The notes: a model not told the origin generated them from the sequence alone. 64,000 bases of DNA from Trichaptum fuscoviolaceum (GCA_910574455.1 CAJSYZ010000007.1:5389974-5453973); one strand, 5' to 3'. Positions 23,015-34,650 are shown, counted from the first letter of the stretch. A program made the numbers and translations.

Positions 23015-25693
23015 TCACTCGTTGATTTCTTCCATACCGAACATGCTTATGTTCGTTTTTTCGTCGATTTCTAGTGTCTTCAAAGCGTAATCATCTAGCC
23101 CCGTAAGCCATTCTTCTTTGTAGAACCCAGTTGGCATTCCCACTGGGACCTTCTCAACCTCCGTGGAACGTGTCTCCTCCTCCGTGAGAGGATGAGCTGC
23201 CAGTCGTACTCTCGGAGGACTTCCTTTCGGACAGTGGTGAATTCGGTATTGACGGTGGAGCACGTCAAGCGACTGCAAAGATCGTGTGACAATGGGATTT
23301 CTCCATGGTTTTAGTCTTATCCTGTACTTAACATTGTACGGATCGTCACGTTCCGATTCATCCGTGGACATGCCTCCGCGCCCCATTTTGCGTATGAGAC
23401 TAAGGATTTTCAACTTGGGAAACCGTCTTGCAACTGCCTCCCTCTGGGCATATAACTAATATGGCCTATTAGCAATCCATTGGACATTCGCTGTAAGTTG
23501 AAAATGCACATACTGATGCCTTTCGTCCATTTCGCCGGCTACGTATATCAATTTTTCGTTTTTCGTTTCTAGTCCACCGAATGTAGTTGTTGTGCAAGGT
23601 TCGCCAGTGTGAAAAGAATGCGCGTTCGACACAAAGCAGCGTATTGGCATTATGTGAAGGGTTTTCCTCGACGAACTCCTTGACAAAAATGGATGCGATA
23701 TGTTTGTTCCAACGACAGTTCTGTATCTTCAGATCAAGCCTGAAATTTCCGGGCTCAATAGTATGATCACATCCTTTCAAAGCCAATTCCCCGTCTACGT
23801 GATCGGGTTTGCCTAGTTTTTGGCAATAATCTCTAACGAATTTCTAGACACGGGATACGTATAATTAGATGACAGTGCATAAACCATATAGCTAGTTAGC
23901 GACTTACTGCACATGCCTTCGTGACTTCCTCACGAGAAACTCGCAATCCGGTTACACGTCGCTTCTTTACTCGCATAGGTCCTGCGAAGCTTCCAGTCGA
24001 TGTCGCCCGATCACGCTCCTCATCCCTAACATGCATCGCTAGCACAATCTGCATATGGACTTCCTCCTTCTTATAGTAATCGCTCATATCAACCGTCTTC
24101 GGTTTCTTTCGCTTTTTGCGAACCGTCGAAGGCTCCGGCGAACGACGGGCAGCTTCATCTTCATCGTCACCGTCGCATCCTTCATCATCACTCTCGCTTT
24201 CGTAAACATTGATGTCTTCGCCTGCATCAGTTCCCTCTTCCTCGCAGGTTCCCTCTTCCTCGCAGTCCATTACTTCATCTCCAGAACCTGCGACAGGTGT
24301 TTCCTGAAGAACAATCGACGCCCGTCGACGGGATGAAGAAGAAGGGTACGAAGACTCTGAACGCGCAAGATTCGTGTCATGCACTTCGTTTTGATCATCA
24401 CCTTCTTTACCTTCAGCGCCTCCTTCATTGTCACTCTCGCCTTCGTGAATATTGATGTATTCGCCTGCTTCGGATTCCGCTTTATCGTAGTCCATTACAT
24501 CATCTCTAGAATCTGCGACAAGTGTTTCCTGAAGGGCATTCGACGCTCGTCGACGAGATGAGGAGGAAGAAGGGGGAGAGCGGGGAGCACCGTCGAGGAT
24601 ACGGTGCATTGGGGGAGACGTTGTGTTCCTGGTTGCGTAAGGCCTAGCAGGAGACAAGAATGCGTCTCTTGCCCTGTCATCCGTATTCATAGGGTCATCT
24701 TCAGACATTATCAAAGGCCTTCCTCTTTCGTGCTTGTTGCGCTTCTTCCGTCCCATGGCCACGGACGAGTCCGGCGACTGAGGCTGGATAGCCGAATCAA
24801 AGTCAATCAGATTTCGTTGCGGAGATGAGGAGGAAGAAGGGGAAGAGCGGGGAGCACCGTCGAGGTTATGGTGCATTGGGGGAGACGTTGTGTTCCTGGT
24901 TGCGTAAGGCCTAACAGGAGACAAGAATGCGTCTCTTGCCCTGTCATCCGTATTCATGCGTACTCTCCCTCTCTCGTGATTGTTGCGCTTCTTGCGCTTC
25001 TTGCGTCCCATGGCCACGGACGAGTCCGGCGACTGAGGCTGGATAGCCGAATCAAAGTCAATCAGTTTCGTTGCGGAGATGAGGAGGAAGAAGGGGAAGA
25101 GCGGGGAGCACCGTCGAGGATACGGTGCATTCGGGGAGAAGTTGTGTTCCTGGTCGCGTATGACCTAGCAGGAGACGAATGCGCATTCAATGTCTGTCGC
25201 GAATGTAAGTCACGCTGTGTAGACACTTCTACCTCCGCAGCTGAGTTGTCATCCAACTCATCGACCTCAGTCCGTTTGTCTTGCCCTATGGTGGGCGAGT
25301 CGAATAGTGCAGGTATTGCCGGAGCCTCCCAGCCATTATCAGCAAGATCCACAGAGAATTTGTCCTGTGAGGAGGTTGTCTGGAACAATGCTTCAGTCCC
25401 TGCCTGCAGGGAGTTCGATAATGCATCTGAACGGGATTCTGCAGAAGATTGCTGTCCGGTGAGATCACCTGGCTGCATGGTGATCAGTTCTTCTTTTAGT
25501 GTAGGTCAAAAGGTTGGCACAGTCAATGATCCGCATCTCTAAAATGTCATTTTCTCATCTTACCTTGAATGTCCTCGCCGCGAAATTTCTTCTTCGGGTT
25601 TACCGGATTTTTTTCATCGTCCGAATCCGTGGGTCTATCCTTTCTCTTCTGACCCGTGAACTGTTCAATACCCGACCGAATGAATCGAAGCAT
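23015..25693 (-). CDS. Long repeat-rich nuclear-type protein, frameshifted copy
   Basis: The ATG at 25693 opens MLRFIRSGIEQFTGQKRKDR. Intron 1 follows at about 25564. A long Ser/Arg/Asp-rich region contains nuclear-localisation-like clusters (MGRKKRKKR) and 2.4 copies of a ~250-bp direct repeat. One missing A near 25067, compared with the sister repeat near 24816, breaks the frame after SSPQRN. Downstream come VDMSDYYKKEEVHMQIVLAM, then two exons with FFSHWRTLHNNYI and GRGGMSTDESERDDPYNVKY...LKPWRN, ending MFGMEEINE at 23015. The GMSxDESE...W+ region is a conserved basidiomycete family of unknown function. The frameshift makes it a possible pseudogene. Confidence 0.6.
24555..25170. repeat. 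Intragenic direct repeat, about 2.4 copies of ~250 bp
   Basis: Copies start near 24575, 24838 and 25090 with GGGGAGCACCGTCGAGG. Each encodes RPYATRNTTSPPMH...LDGAPRS...SPQRNLIDFDS...MGRKKR. Copies are nearly identical, apart from a 36-nt indel and the 1-nt deletion near 25067. Confidence 0.85.
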
Positions 25694-26088
25694 TACGAGT
25701 TGAGATGAAGGGGATGATAAACAGGAATGGTGATGGCAATGCGAGAACTCCAACGAAGTCTTTATATAGGGGACAAATGAGGCTCATACGCTCTACTCTA
25801 TTAAGGTGGCCAAAGAGTTCAAAGGTTCATTCGTGGTGGCCGTAGCTAGGCTATCTTTTAACTTGTGGGGCTCATTCGATTTACCGCAGTAAAGTGGCCA
25901 GAAAGTTCAAAGGTTCATTCATGGTGGTGGCCAGACTTAGTTCGCAGTCCGCGTGGCCGTGGCTATGATTGCGAGGCGTGTACTCTTTTGTTAAATAACT
26001 AATTTGATGAGGCAAGCGACGCTTCATTACAACCATAATCATATAACCTAATCCCTGCTATCCCTAACCCATGCTCTGCACATCTACG
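25694..26088. other. Promoter region with direct repeat
   Basis: A ~45-bp sequence around AGTTCAAAGGTTCATTC occurs twice (about 25815 and 25905). It lies upstream of the long minus-strand gene. No gene is seen. Confidence 0.45.
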
Positions 26089-26442
26089 TTACAGCAGACT
26101 GCTTCGCCCAAATAAGCGCGAGAGAAAAGGCGGCGGGTGACTATTGGAATTCCGAGCCACCTCGATTAACTTCTCTTCTAGAGCAGCCATTCTTTGCTTG
26201 ACATTCTCCTGTTCGTCCAGAAGACGCTTAACACGTATGATGCATGCATCGATGCTCCTCGTCGTCTCCACAACCATTTTCACGAAATCTGTCTCGCTTT
26301 CTGAAAGGCGATTGCCATCGCTTTGTTCGAGGATAATCATCGGGTAACTTAGACTTGGATGATCCACTACTGATTGACGATCTGTGAAGACAGAGGAATC
26401 GTTGACGGGACCACCACGATTAGTGTGTACTCCTGACGTCAT
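26089..26442 (-). CDS. Small coiled-coil protein
   Basis: Single exon, ATG at 26442, 117 aa. Residues 55-100 form a heptad-rich helix (FVKMVVETTRSIDACIIRVK...QRMAALEEKLIEVA); the C-terminus is HPPPFLSRLFGRSSLL. No family is recognised. It may be a dimerising partner of other cargo products; that is inference. Confidence 0.5.
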   Translation of the reverse strand: MTSGVHTNRGGPVNDSSVFTDRQSVVDHPSLSYPMIILEQSDGNRLSESETDFVKMVVETTRSIDACIIRVKRLLDEQENVKQRMAALEEKLIEVARNSNSHPPPFLSRLFGRSSLL

Positions 26443-26599
26443 GATCAGTGCTATAAAGCTTTCCACATATCTTAATACATACGAGGAATATTCTGAGCGA
26501 CTAAATTTGATCCAAGTTTGGGTGTACAATCGACCATCTTTTCCTGGCGCTCTGGAAAGTGAAGGGGTTATGTTAATCCTTGTATAGTCGGAAGGAAAT

Positions 26600-26985
26600 C
26601 AATTTACCTGGGCTGGGACTAAGCTCTGGTATCGTGCATGAGCTCTTCCCAAACCAAGTGTAATGACGAAAGCAAGCGTACCTGCAGGAGTCTTTACTCG
26701 CGCTCGTTTCACTTTAGGATTAGAAGACTTAGGGCTACTAAGGTCTCTCTTTCGCTTCAAACCTGGGCTACATTCAGGCTGTTTCACCGAGATGAGAGTA
26801 GTGACCTACGCACCTACACTGAAATCTATCAAATTAAACAGTTAGGAGGTAAAACCTTCACATAATTCATAGCATACCTGGACCCTTCCCCGGAAGGAGT
26901 TCCTGTCTCCGATTATGCTGCAGTGAGTTGGATGGAGGAGCCTCTTCCGGTGAGTAACAGCACTTCTGAGTTTCATTGTGTTCAT
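26600..26985 (-). CDS. Possible small basic protein
   Basis: Coding-like minus-strand stretches CCYSPEEAPPSNSLQHNRRQ (before a CAG/GTATGC donor at about 26878) and ECSPGLKRKRDLSSPKSSNP...VKRARVKTPAG (before a donor at about 26683). Lys/Arg clusters suggest a nuclear protein. Start codon and joins are unresolved; it could also be the 5' part of the gene at 26089. Confidence 0.25.
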
Positions 26986-27010
26986 CAGATGGTAGGAAAC
27001 ACCGTCATCC

Positions 27011-27049
27011 AAAGGCTTTGATTTATACGAAAATCAAATCAAAGCCTTT
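27011..27049. repeat. Hairpin with 14-bp perfect arms
   Basis: Arms AAAGGCTTTGATTT (27011-27024) and AAATCAAAGCCTTT (27036-27049) with an 11-nt loop. It lies between the small minus-strand gene and the plus-strand exon at 27.1 kb. Possible terminator or MITE remnant. Confidence 0.6.
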
Positions 27050-27105
27050 GAGCGGCGGAGTTTGATTTGCGACCTTTGAATACTGAGTACAAAGAAAATG
27101 TTACA

Positions 27106-27545
27106 ATGGCTTACGGACTCCGGAGTCTAGAAAGTCGCCTTTTCCCCACGTGGTCACCGTTACTCCGGATCAATCAGGCATAGCTCGCGCACAGCCGGCT
27201 TGGAAGCTTACACTTAAAATTTTTGAAGATTTTGTCGAGAAATACGAGCAGTGGAGAGCGTCCTTTGGGCAGTTGCAGTGGGACATGAACGTTCAGCATG
27301 ATCAGAAGTGTATATATGTGAACAAAATATGGAAGAACTTTATTTCAACTCTATATCCCTACCAAAAGCCAAACGATCACGGTAAAGGAAAGCAATTGCT
27401 GCACGTATTTTATCGGCGGTATATCTTAGAATACCTCCATCTCCGGAGACATAAGGTGAAACAAGAGCCTCCTGTACAACCAACTCCATCCATTCTCCCG
27501 TCCCTTTGTATCTCGCGTAAGGCCGTGGATACCTCCTCCATATAG
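27106..27545 (+). CDS. Possible exon of unknown gene
   Basis: A long open frame with coding-like composition: AWKLTLKIFEDFVEKYEQWR, MNVQHDQKCIYVNKIWKNFI, GKGKQLLHVFYRRYILEYLH. It ends SSI at 27545. No start is identified; an upstream exon near 26900-26965 (SDYAAVSWMEEPLP, then a GTGAGT donor) is plausible. It overlaps the 3' end of the opposing gene by 136 bp. Confidence 0.35.
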
Positions 27546-28534
27546 AATCCGATACGCCGTACGTGTTCAGACGAAAGCTGCAGCACCGCGATCCTTGATT
27601 TGAGGCTCGGAACGAGGGTCCTCAGCCCTATGACGGCCAGGGTATTATGTAACGACAGATACATTGGACTCCTGGCTTCGGTTTTCTTTGTCAGCTTTGT
27701 TATGTCGACGAGTTGGGAGGAGCTTAATTCAAGCTTCCTTTGAAACGCCTGAATGGCTCCTGTGACATATTTTGTGTCACTGAGCAACTCATCAACGCGC
27801 CTTTTTACTGATGGCAGGGCGGTAGTGTAGTGCCATGCAAGCTGCAATGTCCTTGCAGATGGGCATAGGAATGGGAAGCGTGCGAGGTCACAAATCATAA
27901 CATGCAACTTGACACAAAAGGTTAGCTGCGAATCGCGTATGACCTGTTCGTTCGCTAACAAAATCCTGTTGTCAGATGTCAGGGATTGTAGCACATACAA
28001 ATAACATGTGAAAAGACGTAACTCGCCGACTGAGTGTTCCAATCTAATGCTAAAGTCGCGTAAGGCTTCACCAACATCGCGAGTCTCTTTTCTGAGCGAT
28101 CCGATAATTTCTTTAATTTCTGTCTCATCGGAGTCCAGATAGTCCACTTCTTTCAGTATGTTGTCAACCACGTTGCGGGCCTGGCGAACATACACGAAAG
28201 AGTTTTCGCGGCTGCTTGCAGTATTTTTGACGAACACGGAAATCGCTTGGTTCCCAGATTCGAACAACTCGGCGTAGGGACCAGCCGGAGATGCTAGAGG
28301 CATTGCAATGCCTTGGCAAATACCAATGCTCTGCAGAAGCTTCCATTCGCAGATCGAGAAGGACGGTATGATAGTCCAGCAAGTGGTAACCAGGCCTCCG
28401 ACCGCGATAATAACGCAAAGGACGCTCCAACCGCTGAAGAAACTAAAGCAGCGGAATAGGCACAGTATGGTTTTGAAGAAGTAACTAGGCAGGCATTGGA
28501 AAAGGAAACGTAGTATGCCCTTCAGAGAGAACAT
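27410..28534 (-). CDS. Membrane-anchored helical protein (family 1)
   Basis: The ATG at 28534 opens MFSLKGILRFLFQCLPSYFF with no intron needed; 374 aa. Hydrophobic segments at about 8-25 and 33-55 (WSVLCVIIAVGGLVTTCW) anchor the protein. The remaining 300 residues are predicted helical (heptad-like VYVRQARNVVDNILKEVDYL, LRKETRDVGEALRDFSIRLE). It shares G..AISVFV[KR]...AS[RQ]E and the overall layout with the 347-aa protein at 43319-44362, so the two are probable paralogues near the middle and right end of the element. Function unknown. Confidence 0.65.
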   Translation of the reverse strand: MFSLKGILRFLFQCLPSYFFKTILCLFRCFSFFSGWSVLCVIIAVGGLVTTCWTIIPSFSICEWKLLQSIGICQGIAMPLASPAGPYAELFESGNQAISVFVKNTASSRENSFVYVRQARNVVDNILKEVDYLDSDETEIKEIIGSLRKETRDVGEALRDFSIRLEHSVGELRLFTCYLYVLQSLTSDNRILLANEQVIRDSQLTFCVKLHVMICDLARFPFLCPSARTLQLAWHYTTALPSVKRRVDELLSDTKYVTGAIQAFQRKLELSSSQLVDITKLTKKTEARSPMYLSLHNTLAVIGLRTLVPSLKSRIAVLQLSSEHVRRIGFYMEEVSTALREIQRDGRMDGVGCTGGSCFTLCLRRWRYSKIYRR

Positions 28535-28624
28535 AGTGGCGAGGAATAAACGAGATGCGTAAAGATGGGTCGCTCGCACATCATCCGTGTCTGACCAAGT
28601 TTTAAGTCATACTCGGTGGTGGCA

Positions 28625-28632
28625 TATAAAAG
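28625..28632 (+). promoter_or_regulatory. TATA-like box
   Basis: TATAAAAG, 168 bp upstream of the start at 28800, in the intergenic space between divergent genes. Confidence 0.35.
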
Positions 28633-28799
28633 TCAGTGCATGGTGGGCACATGTACAATGCTCAGTGGTGTCGTTTAAGACGGAGGCTCTATCAGTGACA
28701 ATCAATGCAGAGCCACCGCAAAGATTTCCCGCCAAAGGCACGTGTATAAATGCACTAGCAGTCATCGTTCTGGTTCAGCTCGGATATTTTATTTCAGTC

Positions 28800-29453
28800 A
28801 TGGACGTCGTGTGAGTGTCTCCTCCCTCGATCTTCAGCTCATACAAACTGGCTAACCAAACACAACGCAAGTTCGTTGCGGCTCACATTTTCCCTCGCAG
28901 ATTTATCTAGTTATAAACAATGCGGGGCGCGTGTCAGGGTCCGCAACCCTCTCAGATTTAGTAGGACAGCGCTGAAGGCCGAAATCACAATGGACGAGGC
29001 ACAGCGTCAGTCTTAGACTTCATTCAATCCAAAATATTTTTGACAGCTGGTTCCCTTTAGCACGCCTTAAGCTAATAGGTGATGCACACAGCTATGAGTG
29101 TGATGTATCAGACACAGAACTAAAAGGATTAAATCGAGTAAGCAATATCACTATCAAAACATTATTATTGAATTTCATAACTACTTTTCTTATAGCACCA
29201 TAGAAAAGTCGAGATGGAAAATATTTCCGATGGCGCTCGGTTCGCTGTCACGTTCTGCGATGAAGCGGAATTCGATGCATTTGAGGATGCATTCACATCC
29301 CTGAAAAAGGGCAAACCTTTAAATTACCTCCTTTTCGAGCATAGTGTCTTTGTTGGAGACGATGAGTGGCTCTTCATACCGAGTCCGGATTTGGAAGGAA
29401 CGGTAGTTCCCAGTCCAGACTTCATTTACCCAGAGATACCGGACGAAGAGTAA
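28800..29453 (+). CDS. Small protein with acidic C-terminus
   Basis: The ATG at 28800 opens MDVV; then an intron, SLRLTFSLADLSSYKQCGAR..., an intron, WFPLARLKLIGDAHSYECDV, an intron, and HHRKVEMENISDGARFAVTF...FIYPEIPDEE, stop at 29453. About 180 aa. The second junction needs an unusual donor (after CAGCGTCA) to stay in frame. No family is recognised. The Asp/Glu-rich C-terminus suggests a protein-interaction role. Confidence 0.5.
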
Positions 29454-29513
29454 AAGAACATTTGTGCATATATTTCCTATAGTTTAGTGTATATAACATG
29501 CATAATAACATAG

Positions 29514-31986
29514 TCACAAGCACTGAAGAAATCTTTCCGATGCAACTTCGTTATTTCTCCTCAATTTACTCGTATGTTTGTAGAATGATAGGGCGCTTCG
29601 CCATTCAGCCCCGCTCCTGATTTTGAATTCTCCGTGACGTATCCCCTTCTTGCGAAGCTGATACCATTTCTCACACCCCTTACTCCAGTATCCTACGTCA
29701 AGGTTGCTCCCATACCATTGGTGTTCTTGTGGCCACCATGACGAGTCAGAGACGACGGTCCCTTTTTCAAGTGAAAGTCAATAAGAATTCCTTTTAAACA
29801 CAACATGCAGTAAACATACCTGACCAAACCTGATAAAGGCCCACAATAACGCCCAAGGAACGCTGAGTAATCTCTACTTCATCTAAATCCATTTCCAATA
29901 GCTGACGAAAGTCGACAGGTCCACGAACTTCATCTATGGCATCGACGGTAATCCTCCATATGATTCCTCCCCGAAACAGCGCAGCTCGCGCTACCGCGAG
30001 GTCGGATAGCAGCAGATTTCGATGCTTGATATATCCCAGATAATCAAACCGGGTTGGGTGATAATTGTGAGGACGTAATCCTAGCCCAGTTCGAGGGTCT
30101 AGCGACATAGCAAGTGGCTTATCGTGATTTGGGGGCGGTTCGGAGACTAACTTGAAGCGAGTACCCCGCAAGAGGAAGCGAATCGCTAAATCAGACGCCG
30201 TATAGTTGGGAAGATACAGTCGAAGGGCCTCCACCACGACCGAGGCTGACGGTACGACAATAATCTGTTGGCCTTGTATTACAATGCCGAAGTCACCATG
30301 TGAATATTGGACGAAGGAAATGGAATCATCCTTATTCGACTTTAGATAGTTCGCATTGGCCTCGTGAAGGTCATACAAAGAGGACGGAACGTGGGCAACA
30401 TCTGACACGAGAGTCGACACAAAGTGTAGAATAGCTGTCTCATCACTCTCACTCCGTAGGTGGAGTTCATCTTCTGTCAATATCTTCGCAGCGCGAATCG
30501 CATGTAGCACAGATGAAGGAGCTGTGTAGCTGGAGCCATCCGGGTGAAATCCGTATTTGTAGTAGAGGACGTCTTCCAGAGCATCAAATGTTGGTTGATA
30601 TGTAGAACCGTCGCTGACAACCGCCCCATATGTGTCTTCGAGTTCTGCTCGTACCAGATCGGAAAGATTTTGAGAAGCAGTAAAGCTGTGAGATGGGTCT
30701 GCAAGATTTTCGTCCGAACCGGGAATAACAATGTCGTCGAGAATTGAGACTTCATCACCGTCGTCGGCCTCTGCATTCGGGTCAAGAGCACGGCAGAGGT
30801 CCCATTCATTAAGAAAACTGTTGTATTGTTTCTGTGTCGTAGCATATTTCTCCCAAACGTCGCGAATTTGCGAGCGGACGAGGCGAGTGCGTGTCAGACA
30901 TCCATCGACATCCACCCACTCGAATACAGCCACTCCTTTACCAGGACATATGTAAGCAGATGCGTTTCGTTCTCGATCTATCCGTTTTATGCGCTCTGTG
31001 ACACTTTCTTCCATGATGGAACGGGCTCTGGCCTCTTCGTAACGTCGGAAAAATACGTCATATTTTTCGAAGGGACGCTGGCGACCTCCTTGACCCATTG
31101 ATGGCAACGGAGAGACTATATGGGTTGTTTCCGATAGATGATACTTCTCTGCCTGCTTCTTGTCATACTCTGAGAGAACCAAACGCAATGAGCTCTGCGT
31201 CAAGAATGCCTCATTTGGGACGTGATTGAAGCTATGGGGGATTTTGAGCCATACCGGCACTCCAAACTCGATGAAACAGGATAATAGATTTGTACTCGTG
31301 AATGTTTCCAAATCAATGTAGACCCCCGCGCGCGGCACATCGTCACGACAAAGTTCCGACAGGCGAAGCTGGTCTACCCATTCAGCATCGACAGACTCCC
31401 TTTGAATCAGTATCGAGTTCCACAAGCTGACATGACGGGTCCTGTGGTGGCTCACTACAATGGCGTATGTGCACAAGGCCATGAGTGGCACAAACGCATT
31501 TCTAGAATTTAGAATACGTGCTCGAGCGAGCGCTTCTGACTTGTGGTATCGAGTGTATCCCCAGGTTATTGGACTTCTATAAGATTGAATGTCAAGTGGA
31601 TGCACGTCGGCCGGCGCGATGCTGAACGCAGACTCGTAGACCAACTTTAAAGCCGATTCAAGCCGCTCCCACTTGAGTTGTATTAGCGGATGTAGGTTCC
31701 ACCCTTCATGATTTTCTATCACCGGAAATGTATGGCGAGCTCCTGATAGCCTTCGGAAAATGCTCCCTATCCAACGCGGGTTGCTCAACGCGAACGCCAT
31801 GAAAGGGTACCGATCGTCAAACCACCGAGCTCTATCGTAACAACGCTCCGGAATCGAGAAATTTTCGGCCGTTCGCACAGGAGGGTCTGGCGATTCAAGT
31901 GTATTGAATGATATGTAGAAGTCCTCGAGGTAACTATGTACCATACGTGTTTCTGCATTTGCTATTTTCGTCTGTAATTCACTCAT
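29514..31986 (-). CDS. Basidiomycete-specific ~815-aa protein of unknown function
   Basis: A long first exon (ATG 31986 to about 29818) plus a short last exon (about 29779-29514) encode roughly 815 aa. Features: MSELQTKIANAETRMVHSYL; WFDDRYPFMAFALSNPRW; PITWGYTRYHKSEALARARI; a Leu/Val-rich middle (VPRAGVYIDLETFTSTNLLS); a Glu/Arg charged region; and a C-terminal domain with Trp-rich DSSWWPQEHQWYGSNLDVGY. I recognise this as a family common in mushroom genomes, often near transposable elements, without known function. No catalytic motif is evident. Confidence 0.75.
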
Positions 31987-32524
31987 TTATTGCATTACTG
32001 ATAAGAGGCATCACTGACACGTACCCTTTCTGACATATCGTCTACCCAAAAGGATGCAAGCTGAGTGTCGTATCTCAGTGTCGTATCTTGGATTCTCAGG
32101 ACTGGAGGGTGAATGGCGTAGAAGTCCAGGAGTACGATGACGAAGAATTCAATTGAATAAGCCTGCCTTACCACAATGGCGGACAGTAACGCGCGAACAG
32201 ATAACCAGTCGTTTCATAGTCACATCTTATTTCTTAGGTCTTTTGCGACGAATTATATTTTAGATTATTACCAGTACACCAGGGATACTAGATAAGAAAA
32301 TATATACCCAAGCCCAAAATCTGTGATGAATGCAAGAGTTTGTTATACAACCGACCGAAAGTTTACGACCTCTTGCCCTCGCAAACCTATTCGAAAGCAC
32401 GGCGACCAAAGTGAGTGTAGACAACTGTGTAAGGTTGCAATATGTGAGATGCGAAACCTGAACAATCAACCCATCTTTTCCATCTGCTCTCATCAGCGAG
32501 TAGAGAGGAACAACGAGAGCAGAA

Positions 32525-32546
32525 CCTTGAGGTAAAAACCCCAAGG
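32525..32546. promoter_or_regulatory. 22-bp inverted repeat, copy 2
   Basis: CCTTGAGGT and ACCCCAAGG arms with an AAAA spacer; matches 18891-18912 at all but one position. Confidence 0.4.
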
Positions 32547-32776
32547 AATTGACTGTTGTCCTGTTCGCCGTCATATCGTCCAACGTTCATAATGAAGTGG
32601 AACGAAGATGACGAATAAAAGAGGCCACAAGCAGCCACCACCGCCGGTGTGGCACCTTTTAAGTACTCAGGCTGCTAGCTAGTACTAGTAGCCACCCCAG
32701 TCATGTGACTTAGCTCCCTTTCTATAATAGACTCCGAGTCAGATGCACTCGCTCCTTCGTCCTGCGTAGATACGTT

Positions 32777-32798
32777 CCTTGGGGTTTTTACCTCAAGG
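32777..32798. promoter_or_regulatory. 22-bp inverted repeat, copy 3
   Basis: CCTTGGGGT and ACCTCAAGG arms with a TTTT spacer, the reverse complement of copy 2. A shorter relative (CCAAGGGGTTTTACCTCTGG) follows at 32826-32845. Confidence 0.4.
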
Positions 32799-33146
32799 TC
32801 CAAGGTCTCATTCGCGTTCCAGTTTCCAAGGGGTTTTACCTCTGGGTCCTGATCGCGTCCACTGGCACCATCAAACGTTGGCTTGCGTCGTCCGAGTCCA
32901 ACGCCATAACACGGCACTATTCATCAGACCTGCGACACAAATCGTAACTTGTAGAAGGAAGGAGGTGCTTAGTGTGTATGGCGACCGTCAGAGGTTTGAA
33001 GGATACGGCTTTTAAGTGCGTGGTGATTCCTTGAGCGGAATGACAATTGATAACCGTCTTTTCTTTTACTACGAATTCGTTATCTATGGTTCGAGGCCAG
33101 CGGGAATATGAAAGGGATTGCATGATATAGATTCTATATGTACTAT

Positions 33147-34427
33147 CTACTCTTTGTCAATTGCAGTTTTGTAGCAGAATATATGCGACTTTTCATCAGA
33201 CCTATTCCGTCGCAATGTCAGCCTTGAACATGTTAGGTATGCATTACCGCTTACTCGTCTTGTGGACATTTCCCAAGTGCGGTCAGGTCCAGTGAGTCGC
33301 CACGAGTAAACACGATACTCTACAGGCTGTTTTCGGGTTCCCATGCCTTTGAGCTGGTGTAGAGTGACTTTGCGGAGGCTGGGATGGTCTGTTACACTCC
33401 ATTCGTCTAGCAAACAAGACTGACTCGAGAAGAATTTGGACAGGCCGTATGCCTTCGCAGACAAGCTTCGAAGCTCGTGCAAATTTGCAAGAGACTTGAC
33501 CCATGTCGTACTCCTATGCCATGGTGCCTCGCTGGTTCGATACCGCCCAGACATCTTAAAACGAAAAAACGAAGGGGTTAGATTCGTCCGTTGCGAAGCG
33601 TGCGCACTCACAGTGACCTGAGCTTCGCAGATGCAAAGGTATCTCAGAGATGGGCAGACTTTGGATATCTTTTCTAGAAAGTCTACCTCTTTCGTGTCAT
33701 AGGTCAACGAGAGGTTGGTTATTGCAGTTGTTCCGCTTGCAATAACACACAGTAATTCATCCAACGAATAGTCACCTGCTTGGACAGCTCCTCCCGGGAA
33801 CACCTCGATATGTGATACAGGATTTCCTGGTAGTATGCCATCGAGACAATGAGGATACAGATGTACCCTGGTTAGCGAGGAGAGTTGGAGAAAGGTCAGG
33901 GGGCAATCACTGTCTGTCTGACAGCGACCGAGTTTCAAAGTACGTAGAGACTCCCGGTGACGCATAAGGAAGCCTCGAAGTGCCTCGTGCGGTATGGTTT
34001 CACATTGGAAATGTTCGAGGTGCTGGTAGAAACCGAGGACGAGGATGTTGCAGTCTAAAAAGACATGTTTGCTGTTGGTGTTGCAGTTGAAAAAGTCCAG
34101 TCGTAAACGCGTTAATTTTGGAGCCAGATGGCGCGCGATGGTGTCTAGGTTATGAAGCAGAGTCGTAAAACCCACATTACCCTCCTGGAGTTTGTCATCG
34201 GCCTTGATCACACATTGTAGTGTGTTGACGTCCATATCGATAATTGGAAGTAGCCCGTTATGAATGGATTGTGTCACATTTTTTGCGTCCTTTGCTGAAG
34301 TGATGATGATTGACGTGCCCTATGCCAATCGATGTACGTCAGGTACGAGCACGGAAGTCACAAGTTGTCTCACTGATATAGTACTCTGGGCGCCACGCAA
34401 CCAACTCGGGATAACGGAACGCGGCAT
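33147..34427 (-). CDS. Leucine-rich-repeat-like protein, divergent from SUN gene
   Basis: The ATG at 34427 opens MPRSVIPSWLRGAQSTIS. A 5' intron ends at a GGCATAG acceptor. The main exon has LRR-like spacing (LAPKLTRLRLDFFNCN, YQHLEHFQCETIPHEALRGF, ESLRTLKLGRC, LSSLTRVHLYPHCLD, TTAITNLSLTYDTKEVDFLE, CPSLRYLCICEAQV). A second intron of 57 nt lies at about 33615-33559. The layout resembles basidiomycete F-box/LRR-like proteins, but I see no F-box. It starts 224 bp from the divergent SUN-domain gene. Confidence 0.6.
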
Positions 34428-34650
34428 TCTATTCGAGCTTAGACGTTGAGAGGTGGAACACTACGTGGTAGGGAAATGCGCATCCCGTTCGTCTTTTCTG
34501 GAGACGAAAGGCTTTGTTGCCACATCGGGTGTGCACCTTTGTCAATGCATGATGTACGTGCAGGCTCAGTAGCCTTCGTCTTTGTAACAAAAGACTAAAG
34601 AAGATAGACAAAGACCGACAAAGACCTTATTATTGCAACGATGACCCACA

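Larger units (their letters stand above)
31987..33146. other. Intergenic, two or three 22-bp palindromes, possible small gene
   Basis: A possible minus-strand small protein at 32260-32593 (MTANRTTVNSLGFLPQGSAL..., hydrophobic tail WAWVYIFLSSIPGVLVII) lacks supporting features. The region holds the inverted repeats at 32525, 32777 and a shorter relative at 32826. Confidence 0.3.

Noticed and set aside
24055..25542. Plus-strand open frames over the repeat-rich gene
   Set aside because: Antisense shadows. The minus strand has a start codon, splice signals and recognisable conserved segments.
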